64,000 bases of DNA, taken from positions 62,001-126,000 of the forward strand of contig NZ_BMVM01000011.1 of NCBI RefSeq assembly GCF_014650715.1, in the 5' to 3' direction. Below, piece by piece: positions 1-9,418 of this stretch; position 1 is the first letter of the stretch; every line of letters begins with the position of its first letter. The notes beneath the pieces are model-generated. The model did not search any database, had not been told where the DNA came from, and was given only the letters and a program-made list of their open reading frames with translations. The translations under genes and the position numbers were made by a program. The DNA comes from Streptomyces bluensis. GTDB taxonomy: Bacteria; Actinomycetota; Actinomycetes; Streptomycetales; Streptomycetaceae.

Positions 1-682
1 TGCGGCCGATGTAGAGGGACAGGGGCACGCTCAGCGTGGCCTGGAAGGGCAGGAACCCGCTCATCGTGAGGAACCAGTCCGGGAAGAACCACAGCGGCGC
101 GTACACCCCGGACAGCAGGTTCTGCGCGAAGATCAGGATGAGCATCGCGGCGTTGTTGCGCACCGTCCAGAAGCACAGCTGGTCCAGGACGAGCATCACG
201 AAGTACAGGACCAGCTGGCCGAGCACCAGGCTGAGCGCGAACACCCCCGCCACCGCGGCCGACACCGGCGGCTGCACCACCCCGGCCGCGAGACAGACCC
301 CGTATCCGGCCAGCGCCCACACGAACCCGTACAACTGCTCGCCGAGGGCGCGCAGGGCGTGGTAGCGCTGGGGAGGCAGGGGCCGCAGATACCAGTAGAC
401 GATCGTGCCGAAGTGCATGTGCTGGAGCACGGTGTCCCGGCCCGCGTACTGGTCCAGCTCCCGCAGGCGCGAGGCGAGGACGGCCAGCACGGCGTACGTC
501 ACGGCCTGGTCGACGTCGAGTCCGGCGGTGGTGCCGGTGTTCGCGTACAGGCCGTGCCACAGGGACGCCACCAGAACCACCTGCACCGTCAGCCGGAGCA
601 GGACGGCGGTTATCCGGGGCGGGGTGTGCAGCTCGCCGAGGGGGGTGACGCGGGCGGTGCGCCAGGCGTGCAGAACCGCCAT
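1..682 (-). CDS. ABC-2 type transporter permease (partial, runs off the window)
   Basis: Integral membrane subunit of an ABC exporter. About 227 codons are visible from an ATG at 682; the 3' end lies outside the window. The translation begins MAVLHAWRTARVTPLGEL and has several hydrophobic segments with few charges, plus an internal DQYAGRDTVLQHMHFG stretch as in the ABC-2/DUF990 permease family. The start lies one base after the stop of the ATPase gene, so the two are surely co-transcribed and the proteins should form one complex. Exporters of this kind usually have two such permeases, so a second may follow outside the window. The substrate cannot be told from sequence. Confidence 0.85.
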   Translation of the reverse strand, partial: MAVLHAWRTARVTPLGELHTPPRITAVLLRLTVQVVLVASLWHGLYANTGTTAGLDVDQAVTYAVLAVLASRLRELDQYAGRDTVLQHMHFGTIVYWYLRPLPPQRYHALRALGEQLYGFVWALAGYGVCLAAGVVQPPVSAAVAGVFALSLVLGQLVLYFVMLVLDQLCFWTVRNNAAMLILIFAQNLLSGVYAPLWFFPDWFLTMSGFLPFQATLSVPLSLYIGR

Positions 683-683
683 C

Positions 684-1703
684 TCAGGCCCCTTCCGCGA
701 CCGGTTCCGCGACGGGCCCCGCCTGGACGTAGGCGGCCCGCATCACGTCCTCCAGGTCCGCCTCGTCGATGGCGACGCCCGTCACCTCGTACCGCTCGAT
801 GACCGCCTTCAGCGCCTGGTGCACGGTGGGCGCCTCGGACCCGTCGGGGCCGAACACGACCTGCGGCCCGTCCCGCCGCAGCACCGCGATGCCCGGCAGC
901 GCCGTGACATCGGCGTGCGCGTCGGCGAGTGTCGCCCGCACCTGCCAGGTCGAGCCGAACGACCGGCGGATCTCGTCGAGCGAGCCGTCCAGCACGAGCC
1001 GCCCGTGGTTGATGAGGACGACCCGCTCGGCCAGCCGCTCCACCTCCGTCATGTCGTGCGTGGTGAGCAGCACCGTCCGGCCCCGCTCGGTCACCTGGTA
1101 TCGCAGGAACTCGCGCACCTGCTCCTTGACCACCACGTCCATCCCGATGGTCGGCTCGTCGAGGAACACCACCGGCGGGTCGTGCAGCAGCGCGGCGGCC
1201 AGATCGCTGCGCACCCGCTGCCCCAGGGACAGGTGCCGTACCCGCGTGTCCCAGAAGGAGGACAGGTCGAGCAGCTCGTCGAACTCCTTCAGCCGCGCCG
1301 CGTGTTCCGCCTTCGGCACCTCGTAGATGTCCCGCAGGATCGCGAACGACTCACGCACCGGCAGGTCCCACCACAACTGGGTGCGCTGCCCGAACACCGC
1401 ACCGATGTTGCGGGCGTTGCGCTCCCGCTCCTCGTACGGCACCACGCCCGCGACCCGGGCCTCGCCTGCCGAGGGGGTGAGGATGCCGGTGAGCATCTTG
1501 ATGGTGGTGGACTTGCCCGCGCCGTTCGGCCCGAGCAGGGCGAGGAGTTCACCGGCAGCGACCTCGAAACTGATGTCGCGGACCGCCTCCTTGGCCACCC
1601 GCTCCGGGTTGACGAGGGATCTCACGGCGCCCAGGAGACCGGGGCGGCGGACAGTGGTGTGGAAAGTCCGGGACAGGCCGCGGACCTCGATACTTCCGGA
1701 CAC
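684..1703 (-). CDS. ABC transporter ATP-binding protein (ABC-2 exporter)
   Basis: Cytoplasmic ATPase, 339 aa, driving the permease encoded directly downstream. It has Walker A GPNGAGKS (residues 58-65), a variant signature LSLGQR (158-163; the usual form is LSGGQ), Walker B VVFLDEP (178-184, catalytic Glu183) and the switch histidine in TTHD (His216). The N-terminal RTFHTT...EAVRDISFEV and the roughly 100-residue tail after the nucleotide-binding domain are typical of ATPases paired with DUF990-type permeases. The altered signature is common in this group. The downstream permease starts one base after the stop. The substrate is unknown; efflux of a small molecule or polysaccharide is possible. 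Confidence 0.9.
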   Translation of the reverse strand: MSGSIEVRGLSRTFHTTVRRPGLLGAVRSLVNPERVAKEAVRDISFEVAAGELLALLGPNGAGKSTTIKMLTGILTPSAGEARVAGVVPYEERERNARNIGAVFGQRTQLWWDLPVRESFAILRDIYEVPKAEHAARLKEFDELLDLSSFWDTRVRHLSLGQRVRSDLAAALLHDPPVVFLDEPTIGMDVVVKEQVREFLRYQVTERGRTVLLTTHDMTEVERLAERVVLINHGRLVLDGSLDEIRRSFGSTWQVRATLADAHADVTALPGIAVLRRDGPQVVFGPDGSEAPTVHQALKAVIERYEVTGVAIDEADLEDVMRAAYVQAGPVAEPVAEGA

Positions 1704-1731
1704 TCGACGAACCTCCGTGACACGTGCATCG

Positions 1732-1759
1732 CGGCCGACCGGCGGGGGCCGGTCGGCCG
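1732..1759 (-). terminator. Strong hairpin after the GH2 gene
   Basis: Perfect 12-bp stem (CGGCCGACCGGC and its complement) around a four-base G loop, about 70 bases past the beta-galactosidase stop and before the ABC ATPase start. It probably ends the sugar operon transcript and separates it from the exporter genes on the same strand. There is no clear U-tract, as is usual for Streptomyces. Confidence 0.7.
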
Positions 1760-1827
1760 CGGAGGATCTGATTCACCCTTGCGGGCTGTCGATCAGTCGG
1801 TCAGATGACTTCTTCTGATGTCTCCGC

Positions 1828-4713
1828 TCATGCGTCTGGCGAGAAGACGAAGGAGAACTCCGCCGGCTCGGCCCGCAGGAAGTACCGCGGCAGCGGGCCC
1901 GGACCGCACGACTGCGAACCGATGCCCTGCTGGCCGTGGTCGAGGTTGACCCAGACCGTGTCACCGGGCGTGAGATCCGTCAGGTGCCGTGCCGCGTCCA
2001 GCTGCTCGGTCGTCCAGCGCCGGGCGCTGAACCAGAACTCCGGGTCGCCCTCGATCCGCAGCCCACCGAGCCGCGCCCAGCGGACATCGGCGCGGGCGCC
2101 GTTCTCCTGCGGGCGCACATACGGGGTCTGCAACTCGTCCACCGAGGACTCCCAGCGGCCCAGCACGGAGGCCGACCTGGTGTCCGGGTACGCCTCGCCG
2201 GGACCGCCGCCGTACCACTCCACCCGGTCCGCCCGCGCGAGCCCGAAGCGGATGCCGAGCCTCGGCAGCGGCACCGTCCAGTCACCCTCGGGCGTCACGG
2301 ACACGGTCAGCCTCAGCCGCGTACCGTCGGACGTCCAGCGGTACACCGTGCGCAGGCCCACCTCCCGGGCGGCGGGTGCCACCCGCGTCCGTACGGTCAG
2401 CGCGTCGCCGTCCCGTTCCACCGCGTCCAGCCGGTGGCGCATCCGGTGCAGGCCGTGGGTGCGCCACAGCACGCCCCAGCGCGTGTCGTCCTGCCAGGAC
2501 GCGCCGTCGTCGTTGTCCGTCGGAGCCCGCCACACATCCAGGCGCAGCCCGGTCACGTCGACGTCGCCGAGGGACCTCAGCGCACCCGTGCGGGCGTCGA
2601 AGACGGCCGGGCCGAGCGTGATCAGCCCCTCGCCGGGCACAGGAGCGGCCGAGGCGGCCACCGACACCGGCTGACGTTCGCCGACCGGGAGTTGGGCCCA
2701 GGCCACCACGTGGTCCTTCGGCCCCCACGCGGTCTCCTCGGCCAGCAGCGCCCGTACCGTCCACAGCGTCTCGCCGCTCCGGCCGGTCTCCGGCGGCTCC
2801 GGCAGCTTCACCTCCGCCGACTCGCCCGGCGCGAGCGCGGGCACCCGCAGCGCGCCCGTCCCGACCGTCTCACCGTCGACCTGGTACGCCCACGCGAAGG
2901 CCAGCGCGGACAGGTCGGCGAAGTCGTACGCGTTCGTGACCCGTACGGTGCCGTCCGCGCCGTCGCCCTCGATCCGGACCGGCTCGATCACCTTCTTGTA
3001 CTCGACGAGCCCCGGAGACGGCGTCCGGTCCGGGAAGATCAGCCCGTCGCAGACGAAGTTCCCGTCGTGCAGCTCCTCGCCGAAGTCGCCGCCGTACGCG
3101 TAGCCCAGCTCCGGGTGCTTGATCCCGTGGTCGATCCACTCCCAGACGAAGCCGCCCTGGAGCCGCTCGTGAGCCTCGAAGATCCGCTGGTAGTCGGCGA
3201 GCCCGCCGGGCCCGTTGCCCATCGCGTGCCCGTACTCGCACTGGATGAAGGGGAGGTGGCGGCGCTTGTGCGTGCCCCCGTCCAGGCCCTGGCCGATGCG
3301 CTCGACCTCGGCGTGGTCGGCGTACATCCGCGAGTACACGTCCGTGTCACGGCAGTTCCAGTCGCCCTCGTAGTGCACGAGCCGTGAGCTGTCCCGGCCG
3401 CGGATCCACTCGGCCATGGCCGTCAGACCGCGCCCGGTGCCGGCCTCGTTGCCCAGGGACCACATGACGACGGACGGGTGGTTCTTGTCGCGCTCGACCA
3501 TACGGGCCGCGCGGTCGAGCAGGGCCGGGGTCCAGCGGTCGTCGTCGACGGGGTTGTCCCGCCAGCCCTGCTCGGTGAAACCGTGGGTCTCCAGGTCGCA
3601 CTCGTCGATGACCCACAGCCCGTACTCGTCGCACAGGTCGAGGAACGCCGGGTGCGGCGGGTAGTGCGAGGTGCGGACGGCGTTGAGGTTGTGCCGCTTC
3701 ATCAGCAGCACGTCCTCGCGCATCGTCTGAAGGTCCAGGGCGCGGCCCCGCCCCGGGTGCCACTCGTGCCGGTTGACGCCCTTGAACAGGACGGCCCTGC
3801 CGTTGACCTTGATCAGGCCGTCCTCCAGGACGACGGTGCGGAAACCGATCCGCAGCGGCACCCGCTCGCCCGCGGTGGCCAGCACACCGTCGTACAGGCG
3901 CGGGGTCTCCGCGGTCCACGGCTCGACCGGCACGGTCACCGGCTCACCCGTCGCGACATCGATGTCGAGCTCGGGCACGGTGACCCTGCCGTCGACATCG
4001 GAGTCGACACGCAGGGTCCCCAGACCCTCGACGTGGTCGTACGACGCGTGCACGAAGAAGTCGGCCGCGCTGCCCGCCGGGCGGTGCAGGAGCGTCACAT
4101 CACGGAAGATGCCCGGCAGCCACCACTGGTCCTGGTCCTCCAGGTACGAGCCCGCCGACCACTGGTGCACACGGACCGCGAGCACGTTCCCGGCCGGCTT
4201 CAGCAGATGCCCCACCGCGAACTCGTGCGGCAGCCGGGACCCCTTGAACTCGCCGATGTCCGTGCCGTTCAGCCACACCCGGGCACAGGACTCCACCCCG
4301 TCGAAGCGCAGCACCGCGCCGCCCTCCGACAGCGCGGGCCACTCATCGGACCAGTCGGCCGGCAGGTCGAACACCCTCAGGTGGTCACCGGTCGGGTTCT
4401 CGGTCGGCACACGGGGCGGGTCCACCGGGAACGGGTACAGGTGGTTCGTGTAGATCGGCGCCCCGAACGCTCCGTCGCCCTGGAGGACCCAGTGGCCCGG
4501 AACCGCCACCTCCGCCCAGTCCCCGGCGTCGTACCCCTGCGCGGCGAAGGAGTCGTCCTCGGCGTCCGCGGTCGGTGACAGACGGAACCGCCAGGTGCCG
4601 TTCAGCGACAGGGACTTGGCGTCGGAGGACGCGTACCAGGCGCGCGGCGGCAGGGCGCCGCTGCCCGGCGAGACGTCCTCGACGTAGTCGGTGGAGGTGG
4701 TGCGGAATGACAT
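1828..4713 (-). CDS. Glycoside hydrolase family 2 beta-galactosidase (LacZ-type)
   Basis: Hydrolyses terminal beta-galactosides, probably of imported oligosaccharides. 961 aa, the length of classic LacZ enzymes. Order: sugar-binding jelly roll (about 45-215), Ig-like linker, TIM barrel (about 290-590) and a C-terminal beta-galactosidase small-chain domain (about 690-955). The acid/base is Glu423 in GNEAG and the nucleophile Glu493 in QCEYGHAMGN. There is no signal peptide, so the enzyme is cytosolic. The ATG at 4713 follows AAGGAG at good spacing. It is the last gene of a ROK-SBP-permease-permease-hydrolase series, 12 bases after the second permease, which suggests the importer brings in its substrate. 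Specificity for galactosides rather than other beta-glycosides comes from family resemblance. Confidence 0.93.
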   Translation of the reverse strand: MSFRTTSTDYVEDVSPGSGALPPRAWYASSDAKSLSLNGTWRFRLSPTADAEDDSFAAQGYDAGDWAEVAVPGHWVLQGDGAFGAPIYTNHLYPFPVDPPRVPTENPTGDHLRVFDLPADWSDEWPALSEGGAVLRFDGVESCARVWLNGTDIGEFKGSRLPHEFAVGHLLKPAGNVLAVRVHQWSAGSYLEDQDQWWLPGIFRDVTLLHRPAGSAADFFVHASYDHVEGLGTLRVDSDVDGRVTVPELDIDVATGEPVTVPVEPWTAETPRLYDGVLATAGERVPLRIGFRTVVLEDGLIKVNGRAVLFKGVNRHEWHPGRGRALDLQTMREDVLLMKRHNLNAVRTSHYPPHPAFLDLCDEYGLWVIDECDLETHGFTEQGWRDNPVDDDRWTPALLDRAARMVERDKNHPSVVMWSLGNEAGTGRGLTAMAEWIRGRDSSRLVHYEGDWNCRDTDVYSRMYADHAEVERIGQGLDGGTHKRRHLPFIQCEYGHAMGNGPGGLADYQRIFEAHERLQGGFVWEWIDHGIKHPELGYAYGGDFGEELHDGNFVCDGLIFPDRTPSPGLVEYKKVIEPVRIEGDGADGTVRVTNAYDFADLSALAFAWAYQVDGETVGTGALRVPALAPGESAEVKLPEPPETGRSGETLWTVRALLAEETAWGPKDHVVAWAQLPVGERQPVSVAASAAPVPGEGLITLGPAVFDARTGALRSLGDVDVTGLRLDVWRAPTDNDDGASWQDDTRWGVLWRTHGLHRMRHRLDAVERDGDALTVRTRVAPAAREVGLRTVYRWTSDGTRLRLTVSVTPEGDWTVPLPRLGIRFGLARADRVEWYGGGPGEAYPDTRSASVLGRWESSVDELQTPYVRPQENGARADVRWARLGGLRIEGDPEFWFSARRWTTEQLDAARHLTDLTPGDTVWVNLDHGQQGIGSQSCGPGPLPRYFLRAEPAEFSFVFSPDA

Positions 4714-4725
4714 CGGTCTCCTTGC

Positions 4726-5619
4726 TCAGCCCTTGATGCCGGTCTGTGCGATGCCCTGGACCAGCCAGCGCTGGAGGAACAGGAACACGAGCAGCAGCGG
4801 CAGGATCGAGATGGCGGTGGCCATGAAGATCAGGTGGTAGTTCACGGTCTGGTTGGTCATGTAGGCGGAGAGCGCGACCTGGACGGTCCACGCGCTCGGG
4901 TCCTGGCCGATGACCAGCGGCCACAGGAAGGAGTTCCAGCCGTTGATGAAGGTGATCGTCGCGATCGCCGCGAAGAAGTTCAGCGAGTTGGGCACGACGA
5001 CGCGCCAGTACGCGCCCCAGTAGCCGAGCCCGTCCACCCGCGCCGCCTCCTCCAGTTCCTTCGGAAACCCTAGGAAGTACTGCCGGAACAGGAAGCAGGT
5101 GAAACCACTGAACAACCCCGGGATGATGAGACCTCGGTAACTGTCGATCCAGCCGAGCGACGAGACCAGCACGAAGCCCGGGACGAACGTGACGGCCGTC
5201 GGGACCATCAGCGTGAACAGGACGGCGTAGAAGACCTTGTTCGCGTGCCGGTACGGGATACGGGCCAGGCCGTAGCCGGCCAGCGAACACACCAGCAGGG
5301 TGCCGACGGTGTGCAGGACGCCGACGATCAGCGAGTTCACCATCGACTGGCCGAAGTCGACGGTCGTGTCCTCGAACGGCGCGGTGACATTGCCCCACTG
5401 GATGTCCGTGGGGAAGAGCTTCCAATCCTCTCCGGTGATCTCGGCGTCCGTGGAGAAGGCGTTGCGGACCAGGACGTAGAACGGGATGAGGAAGAGGAGC
5501 GCGGCGACACCGATGGCGGCGTACAGGCCGGTGGAGCTCATCACCCCACGGCCCCGCGAGGCCCGGCGCGGCCCGCCGGCCGGGGCGGCCTTGGTCATCT
5601 CAGGTGCGGTCGTGGTCAC
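4726..5619 (-). CDS. Carbohydrate ABC transporter permease (MalG/LacG type)
   Basis: Inner-membrane subunit of a CUT1 sugar importer, 297 aa with six predicted membrane spans after a cytoplasmic N-terminus. The EAA loop that contacts the ATPase is visible (ELEEAARVDGLGYWGAYWRV, about residues 190-209), and the protein ends in the IAQTGIKG tail typical of MalG partners. The GTG start at 5619 overlaps the stop of the upstream permease by four bases (GTGA), implying translational coupling. No ATPase gene is present in this operon; in Streptomyces such importers commonly use the shared ATPase MsiK (family knowledge, not shown here). Confidence 0.93.
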   Translation of the reverse strand: MTTTAPEMTKAAPAGGPRRASRGRGVMSSTGLYAAIGVAALLFLIPFYVLVRNAFSTDAEITGEDWKLFPTDIQWGNVTAPFEDTTVDFGQSMVNSLIVGVLHTVGTLLVCSLAGYGLARIPYRHANKVFYAVLFTLMVPTAVTFVPGFVLVSSLGWIDSYRGLIIPGLFSGFTCFLFRQYFLGFPKELEEAARVDGLGYWGAYWRVVVPNSLNFFAAIATITFINGWNSFLWPLVIGQDPSAWTVQVALSAYMTNQTVNYHLIFMATAISILPLLLVFLFLQRWLVQGIAQTGIKG

Positions 5620-6581
5620 TTGGACTCGTCACCCCTTCCAAAGCCCATGATCTTGCCCTGGAACAGGGTCACGACGACGATCAGCAGGGTCAGGATCACC
5701 GCTCCCGCGCTCCCGGCACCGTAGTCCTGGTTGTCGCCGAGGGCGGTGTAGTACAGCTCGACCAGCGGCGGCCGCCCCCAGGTGGTCTTCGACAGCAGGT
5801 TGAAGAATTCGTCGAAGGCCTGGTACGCGGCGATCAGGAGCAGCAGGATCACGGCCGTCGAGGTCGCCCGCAGCTGCGGCAGCGTGATGTGCCGGAACGT
5901 CTGCCAGCCCGGCTTGGCGCCGTCGATCGCGGCGGCCTCGTACAGCTCGCCCGGGATGTTCTGCAGCGCGGCCAGGAAGAGGATCATGTAGAAGCCGGAC
6001 TGCAGCCACAGGCGCGCGGTGACGATGACCAGCCAGTACCACGGCGGGTTGGGGTTGTCGAGCCAGGCGATGTTCTCGACGCCGAACCAGCCCAGCACGG
6101 TGTTCGCCAGGCCGAAGCGGACACCGTTGAAGACGGACATCTTCCAGATGAGGGAGGCGGCGACATAACTGCACGCCGTCGGCAGGAAGAACACCGACCG
6201 GAAGAACGCCCGCATGAACCGCAGCCGGTTCACCATCAGGGCGAGTCCGAGGGAGAGCGCCCAGGTGGTGGGCACGATGATCGCGGCGAACACGGTGAAC
6301 GTGCCGAGGGCGCCGGTGAAGTTGTCGTTCCCCAGCATGGACCGGTAGTTGTCGAGACCGACGAACGTGCTGGGTGTGACGGTGAAGCGGGCCTCGTAGA
6401 AGCTGAGCCAGATGCTCCAGCCGATCGGGACGTAGACGAAGATCAGCAGGCCGATGAGGAACGGCCCGGTGAACAGCCAGAAGTTGAAGGTGCCGCTGCC
6501 CCGCAGCCCCCGCCGAGGCCCGGCCTTGGAAGGCTTCGCCGGGGCGGGGCGCGCGAGGTCGCGCGTGGTGGTCGTCGACAT
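5616..6581 (-). CDS. Carbohydrate ABC transporter permease (MalF/LacF type)
   Basis: First permease of the sugar importer, 321 aa, with a basic N-terminal tail and six membrane segments. The EAA loop reads LYEAAAIDGAKPGWQTFRHI. I chose the ATG at 6581 (MSTTTTRD), 20 bases after the stop of the binding-protein gene. The reading frame stays open to an ATG at 6647, but that would overlap the binding-protein gene and adds a non-conserved 22-residue leader. The 3' end overlaps the next permease by four bases. It should pair with that permease as a heterodimer. Confidence 0.92.
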   Translation of the reverse strand: MSTTTTRDLARPAPAKPSKAGPRRGLRGSGTFNFWLFTGPFLIGLLIFVYVPIGWSIWLSFYEARFTVTPSTFVGLDNYRSMLGNDNFTGALGTFTVFAAIIVPTTWALSLGLALMVNRLRFMRAFFRSVFFLPTACSYVAASLIWKMSVFNGVRFGLANTVLGWFGVENIAWLDNPNPPWYWLVIVTARLWLQSGFYMILFLAALQNIPGELYEAAAIDGAKPGWQTFRHITLPQLRATSTAVILLLLIAAYQAFDEFFNLLSKTTWGRPPLVELYYTALGDNQDYGAGSAGAVILTLLIVVVTLFQGKIMGFGRGDESK

Positions 6582-6601
6582 GTCGTGGTCCGCCCGCCGG
6601 C

Positions 6602-7864
6602 CTATCCGAAGAGCTTCTTGAGCTCGGCGTTGACCACCTTGTCGCACTTGTCGAGGGCGGCCTCCGGGTCACCGTTCTTGCGGACGGAGTCGGCGAAGAC
6701 GTCCTCCGTCGCCTTGATCATGGCCTGCGTCCAGCCGATGTTGTCGAAGTGCCCGAACTCGTTGAAGAGTTTGACGCCCTCGGCCGGCAGACCCGACTTG
6801 AGCTTGTCCGCGGACTCGGCGATGGAGGTGCGCGGCGGGATGTGGAAGCCGTAGGAGAGGGCCCAGTCCTCCTGGTACTCCTTGTTGTCGATCCACAGCC
6901 ACTTCACGTACTCCTTGGCCTCGTCGACCCGGTCGCCCTTGGCGTTGACGAACATCGACCAGCCGCCGTTGTAGACGGCGGGCTTGCCGGCGTCGCCGAC
7001 CTTCGGGAAGGGGAAGATGCCGAGGTCGTCGCCGAGCGCCTGCTGCATCACCGGCATGGCCCACATACCGCAGAACTGGATGGCGGTGAGGCCCTGGGTG
7101 AGCGCGGCGGGGTCCCAGTAGTCCGCCGGGGCGCCGAGGAGCAGGTCGCCGCTGGTGAACAGCTTGCGCATCTGCCTGATGCCGTCGACGACGGCGTCCG
7201 TGTGGTAGGCGGGCTCGTTCTTGTCGTTGAGGGTGTCGGCGCCGGCCGCCCAGATCATCGGGCGGATGACGGCCTGCAGGGTGTTGCCGAGGTAGACGCC
7301 CTTGACCTTGTCCGTGGTGAGCTTGGCGGCGGCCTCCAACAACTCGTCGAGCGTCTGCGGCACCTCGACGTTCGCCTTCTCCAGCATCGACTTGCGGTAG
7401 AAGAAGAACTGCGGGTCGTCGATCATCCGGACGCCGTATATCTTGCCGTCCACCGTGTGCGACTGGATGTCGGCCTGGTTGAAGTCGTCCTTGACCGGCT
7501 CGACGATGTCGCTCAGATCCGCCACCTGACCGCTCTTGATGAGCTGGATCTGCGGGTGGAACTCGAAGAGGTCGGGTGCCTCCTTGGTGAGCAGGGACGC
7601 GAAGAGCTTGCTCTCGAAGTTAGAGCCGGTGATCCACTGCGTGGTGACGTTGGCGCCCTTGTACGCCTTCGCGTACTTCTTGATGGCCTGCTCGGTCCCG
7701 GCCTCGCCGTACGCGTGGAAGTACTGGACGAGCGCGTTCCCCGACGCGCCACCCCCACGGCCGTTGTTGCTGCCGCACGCGGCCAGTCCGCCGGCGGCGG
7801 CGAGGCCCATGGCGGCCCGCAGAACGGTACGGCGGTCCCAGTTGCTGTTGCTCAATGCCGGCAT
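6602..7864 (-). CDS. Sugar ABC transporter substrate-binding lipoprotein (family 1)
   Basis: Extracytoplasmic sugar-binding protein, 420 aa. The N-terminus has twin arginines (RRTVLRAA, residues 11-18) and a lipobox GGLAAC with Cys30, so it is likely a Tat-exported lipoprotein. The body has the usual solute-binding motifs (TTQWITGSNFESKL, DLFEFHPQIQ). I chose the ATG at 7864, preceded by AAGGAC; the longer frame to 7960 reads through 9-bp direct repeats and gives an implausible Ser/His/Leu-rich leader. It is the first structural gene after the ROK regulator and precedes two permeases and the GH2 enzyme. The ligand is probably a beta-galactoside or related oligosaccharide, inferred from the operon. 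Confidence 0.92.
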   Translation of the reverse strand: MPALSNSNWDRRTVLRAAMGLAAAGGLAACGSNNGRGGGASGNALVQYFHAYGEAGTEQAIKKYAKAYKGANVTTQWITGSNFESKLFASLLTKEAPDLFEFHPQIQLIKSGQVADLSDIVEPVKDDFNQADIQSHTVDGKIYGVRMIDDPQFFFYRKSMLEKANVEVPQTLDELLEAAAKLTTDKVKGVYLGNTLQAVIRPMIWAAGADTLNDKNEPAYHTDAVVDGIRQMRKLFTSGDLLLGAPADYWDPAALTQGLTAIQFCGMWAMPVMQQALGDDLGIFPFPKVGDAGKPAVYNGGWSMFVNAKGDRVDEAKEYVKWLWIDNKEYQEDWALSYGFHIPPRTSIAESADKLKSGLPAEGVKLFNEFGHFDNIGWTQAMIKATEDVFADSVRKNGDPEAALDKCDKVVNAELKKLFG

Positions 7865-7914
7865 GCTGACGTCCTTGTCTCGATATGCGGCTGCGGCTCT
7901 GTCGCTGAGCGCCA

Positions 7915-7959
7915 GATGACTCAACTGACTCGGATGACTCAGCTGGCTCAGATGGCTCA
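7915..7959. repeat. Five 9-bp tandem repeats upstream of the sugar-binding gene
   Basis: Five consecutive 9-mers: GATGACTCA, ACTGACTCG, GATGACTCA, GCTGGCTCA, GATGGCTCA. They lie 50-95 bases upstream of the lipoprotein ATG at 7864, in the leader or promoter of the sugar operon. The repeats are too short for a mobile element. They could be transcription-factor half-sites or a slippage product. Confidence 0.75.
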
Positions 7960-8004
7960 AAGGGAGGTGCGGAGCGGGACGTTAACCTTCGGCTAAGGCT
8001 TCGG

Positions 8005-8031
8005 CAAGGGGTTGAACGAAGTCTGTTCGAA
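8005..8031. promoter_or_regulatory. Candidate ROK operator upstream of the sugar importer genes
   Basis: Contains CAAGGGGTT (8005-8013), which recurs at 9429-9437 upstream of the ROK gene itself, followed by the dyad GAAC-N7-GTTC (8014-8028). A shared 9-mer in both intergenic regions of this locus fits a site for the local ROK regulator, but this is inference from two copies only. Confidence 0.35.
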
Positions 8032-8091
8032 GCGTTGTATCCGGTTCGGGATGCCGAACGCGGGGTGGTGCGAAGGGGCCGCCTTACGCCG

Positions 8092-9372
8092 TCACGCGGG
8101 CGGCGCGGTACGGCTCCGTGGGACGCCGGAGCGCCGGGCCGGCCGCTGGCTGATCGACGAGAGCGCGCCCTCCAGGGCGAAGGTCGCGGCTCCCAGGCAT
8201 ACCGGGTCGGAGGGGATGGGGGAGAGGACGATCGCGGTGGCCGCGAACGGCCGGCGCAACGCGTGCCGGGCCACGGCCTCACGCACCTCGCGCAGCAGCG
8301 GCTCGCCGAGCGTGGCCGCGACCCAGCTGCTGAGCACGACCACCTGGGGATTGAGGAGGTTGACGAGGTCGGCGATGCCCGCGCCCAGGTAACGGGCCGT
8401 GTCGCGGACGACCTTGACGGCCACCGGATCCTGTGCGGCGACCCCGCGGGCGAGCGCGTCGATGGTGGCGGTCTGGTCCTCGGGGTGGAGCAGCGGGCTC
8501 TTCGGGCTCAGTTCCCTCAGGTTGAGCATGATCCCGGGCGCGCCGACGTACGTCTCCACACAGCCGTGGTTGCCGCAGTGGCACAGCCGCCCGTCGAGCA
8601 CGAGGGTCGTGTGCCCCCACTCGCCGGCGCTGTTGCTGACACCCCGGTGCAGTCCGCCGCCGAGTACCAGTCCGGCACCGACTCCGGTGCCCAGATTGAC
8701 GACCACGGCGTCCCCGCGCCCACGGGCCGCGCCGAACCACTGCTCGGCGACCGCGCAGGCGCGCAGCGGATTGTCCAGGTGCAGCGGGTAGGCGATGTGC
8801 TCGGCGAGCAGGTCGAGCAGCGGCACCTCGTGCCAGTCCCAGTTCGGGGCGTACTCCGCGATCCCGGTGTCGCGGTCGACCTGCCCCGGCACGCTCACCC
8901 CGACGCCCAGCACCCGGGCGCCCTCGACCCCGGCCTGCGCGACCACCGAGCCGACCGCCGCCGCGACATGGGCGACGACCTGCTCCGGTCGGCCCTCACC
9001 CGGGCGCATGTCCTCGTCGGCGCGCGCGAGCACGTTCAGTCCCAGGTCGAAGAGTTCGACGCGGACGTATGTCTCCGCGATGTCCACGCCGATCAACGCG
9101 CCCCCCGACGCGTTGACGGCCACCAGTCCCCGCGGGCGACCGCCCGCCGAGTCCTCGAACCCGACCTCCGTGATCATGCGCAGATCGAGCAGCTCGCCCA
9201 CGAGGGTGGCGACCGTGGCGAGGCTCAGCCCGGTGGCGGCGGCCAGTTCCTGCCGGGACGTGGGCGACTCGGCGATGATCTGGCGCAGCACCTCGTAGCG
9301 GTTCGCGGTGCGGATGTCGCGTGAGGTGCGCTTCACCACCGACACGGAACTCCCTCGATCCTTTCGGCCCAT
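8092..9372 (-). CDS. ROK-family transcriptional regulator (XylR/NagC-like)
   Basis: DNA-binding sugar-responsive repressor, 426 aa. It has an N-terminal winged helix (about 20-80, SRQELAAATGLSLATVATLV), then the ROK kinase-like domain with the structural zinc motif CHCGNHGCVE and the sugar-kinase signature GVDIAETYVRV. The ATG at 9372 is listed; a GTG at 9345 or 9339 sits behind GAGGGAG and may be the true start. It lies on the same strand, 228 bases upstream of the sugar-binding gene, and should control the importer/beta-galactosidase genes and itself. The effector is unknown. Confidence 0.9.
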   Translation of the reverse strand: MGRKDRGSSVSVVKRTSRDIRTANRYEVLRQIIAESPTSRQELAAATGLSLATVATLVGELLDLRMITEVGFEDSAGGRPRGLVAVNASGGALIGVDIAETYVRVELFDLGLNVLARADEDMRPGEGRPEQVVAHVAAAVGSVVAQAGVEGARVLGVGVSVPGQVDRDTGIAEYAPNWDWHEVPLLDLLAEHIAYPLHLDNPLRACAVAEQWFGAARGRGDAVVVNLGTGVGAGLVLGGGLHRGVSNSAGEWGHTTLVLDGRLCHCGNHGCVETYVGAPGIMLNLRELSPKSPLLHPEDQTATIDALARGVAAQDPVAVKVVRDTARYLGAGIADLVNLLNPQVVVLSSWVAATLGEPLLREVREAVARHALRRPFAATAIVLSPIPSDPVCLGAATFALEGALSSISQRPARRSGVPRSRTAPPA

Positions 9373-9418
9373 GGCCGGGCCCGTCGGCCCCGGCGCGGCG
9401 CAAGGCTATGGCCTGCCG

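Noticed and set aside
7864..7960. Longer N-terminus for the sugar-binding lipoprotein starting at 7960
   Set aside because: It would translate the 9-bp repeats and place 32 odd residues before the Tat/lipoprotein signal, whereas the ATG at 7864 has a good ribosome site.
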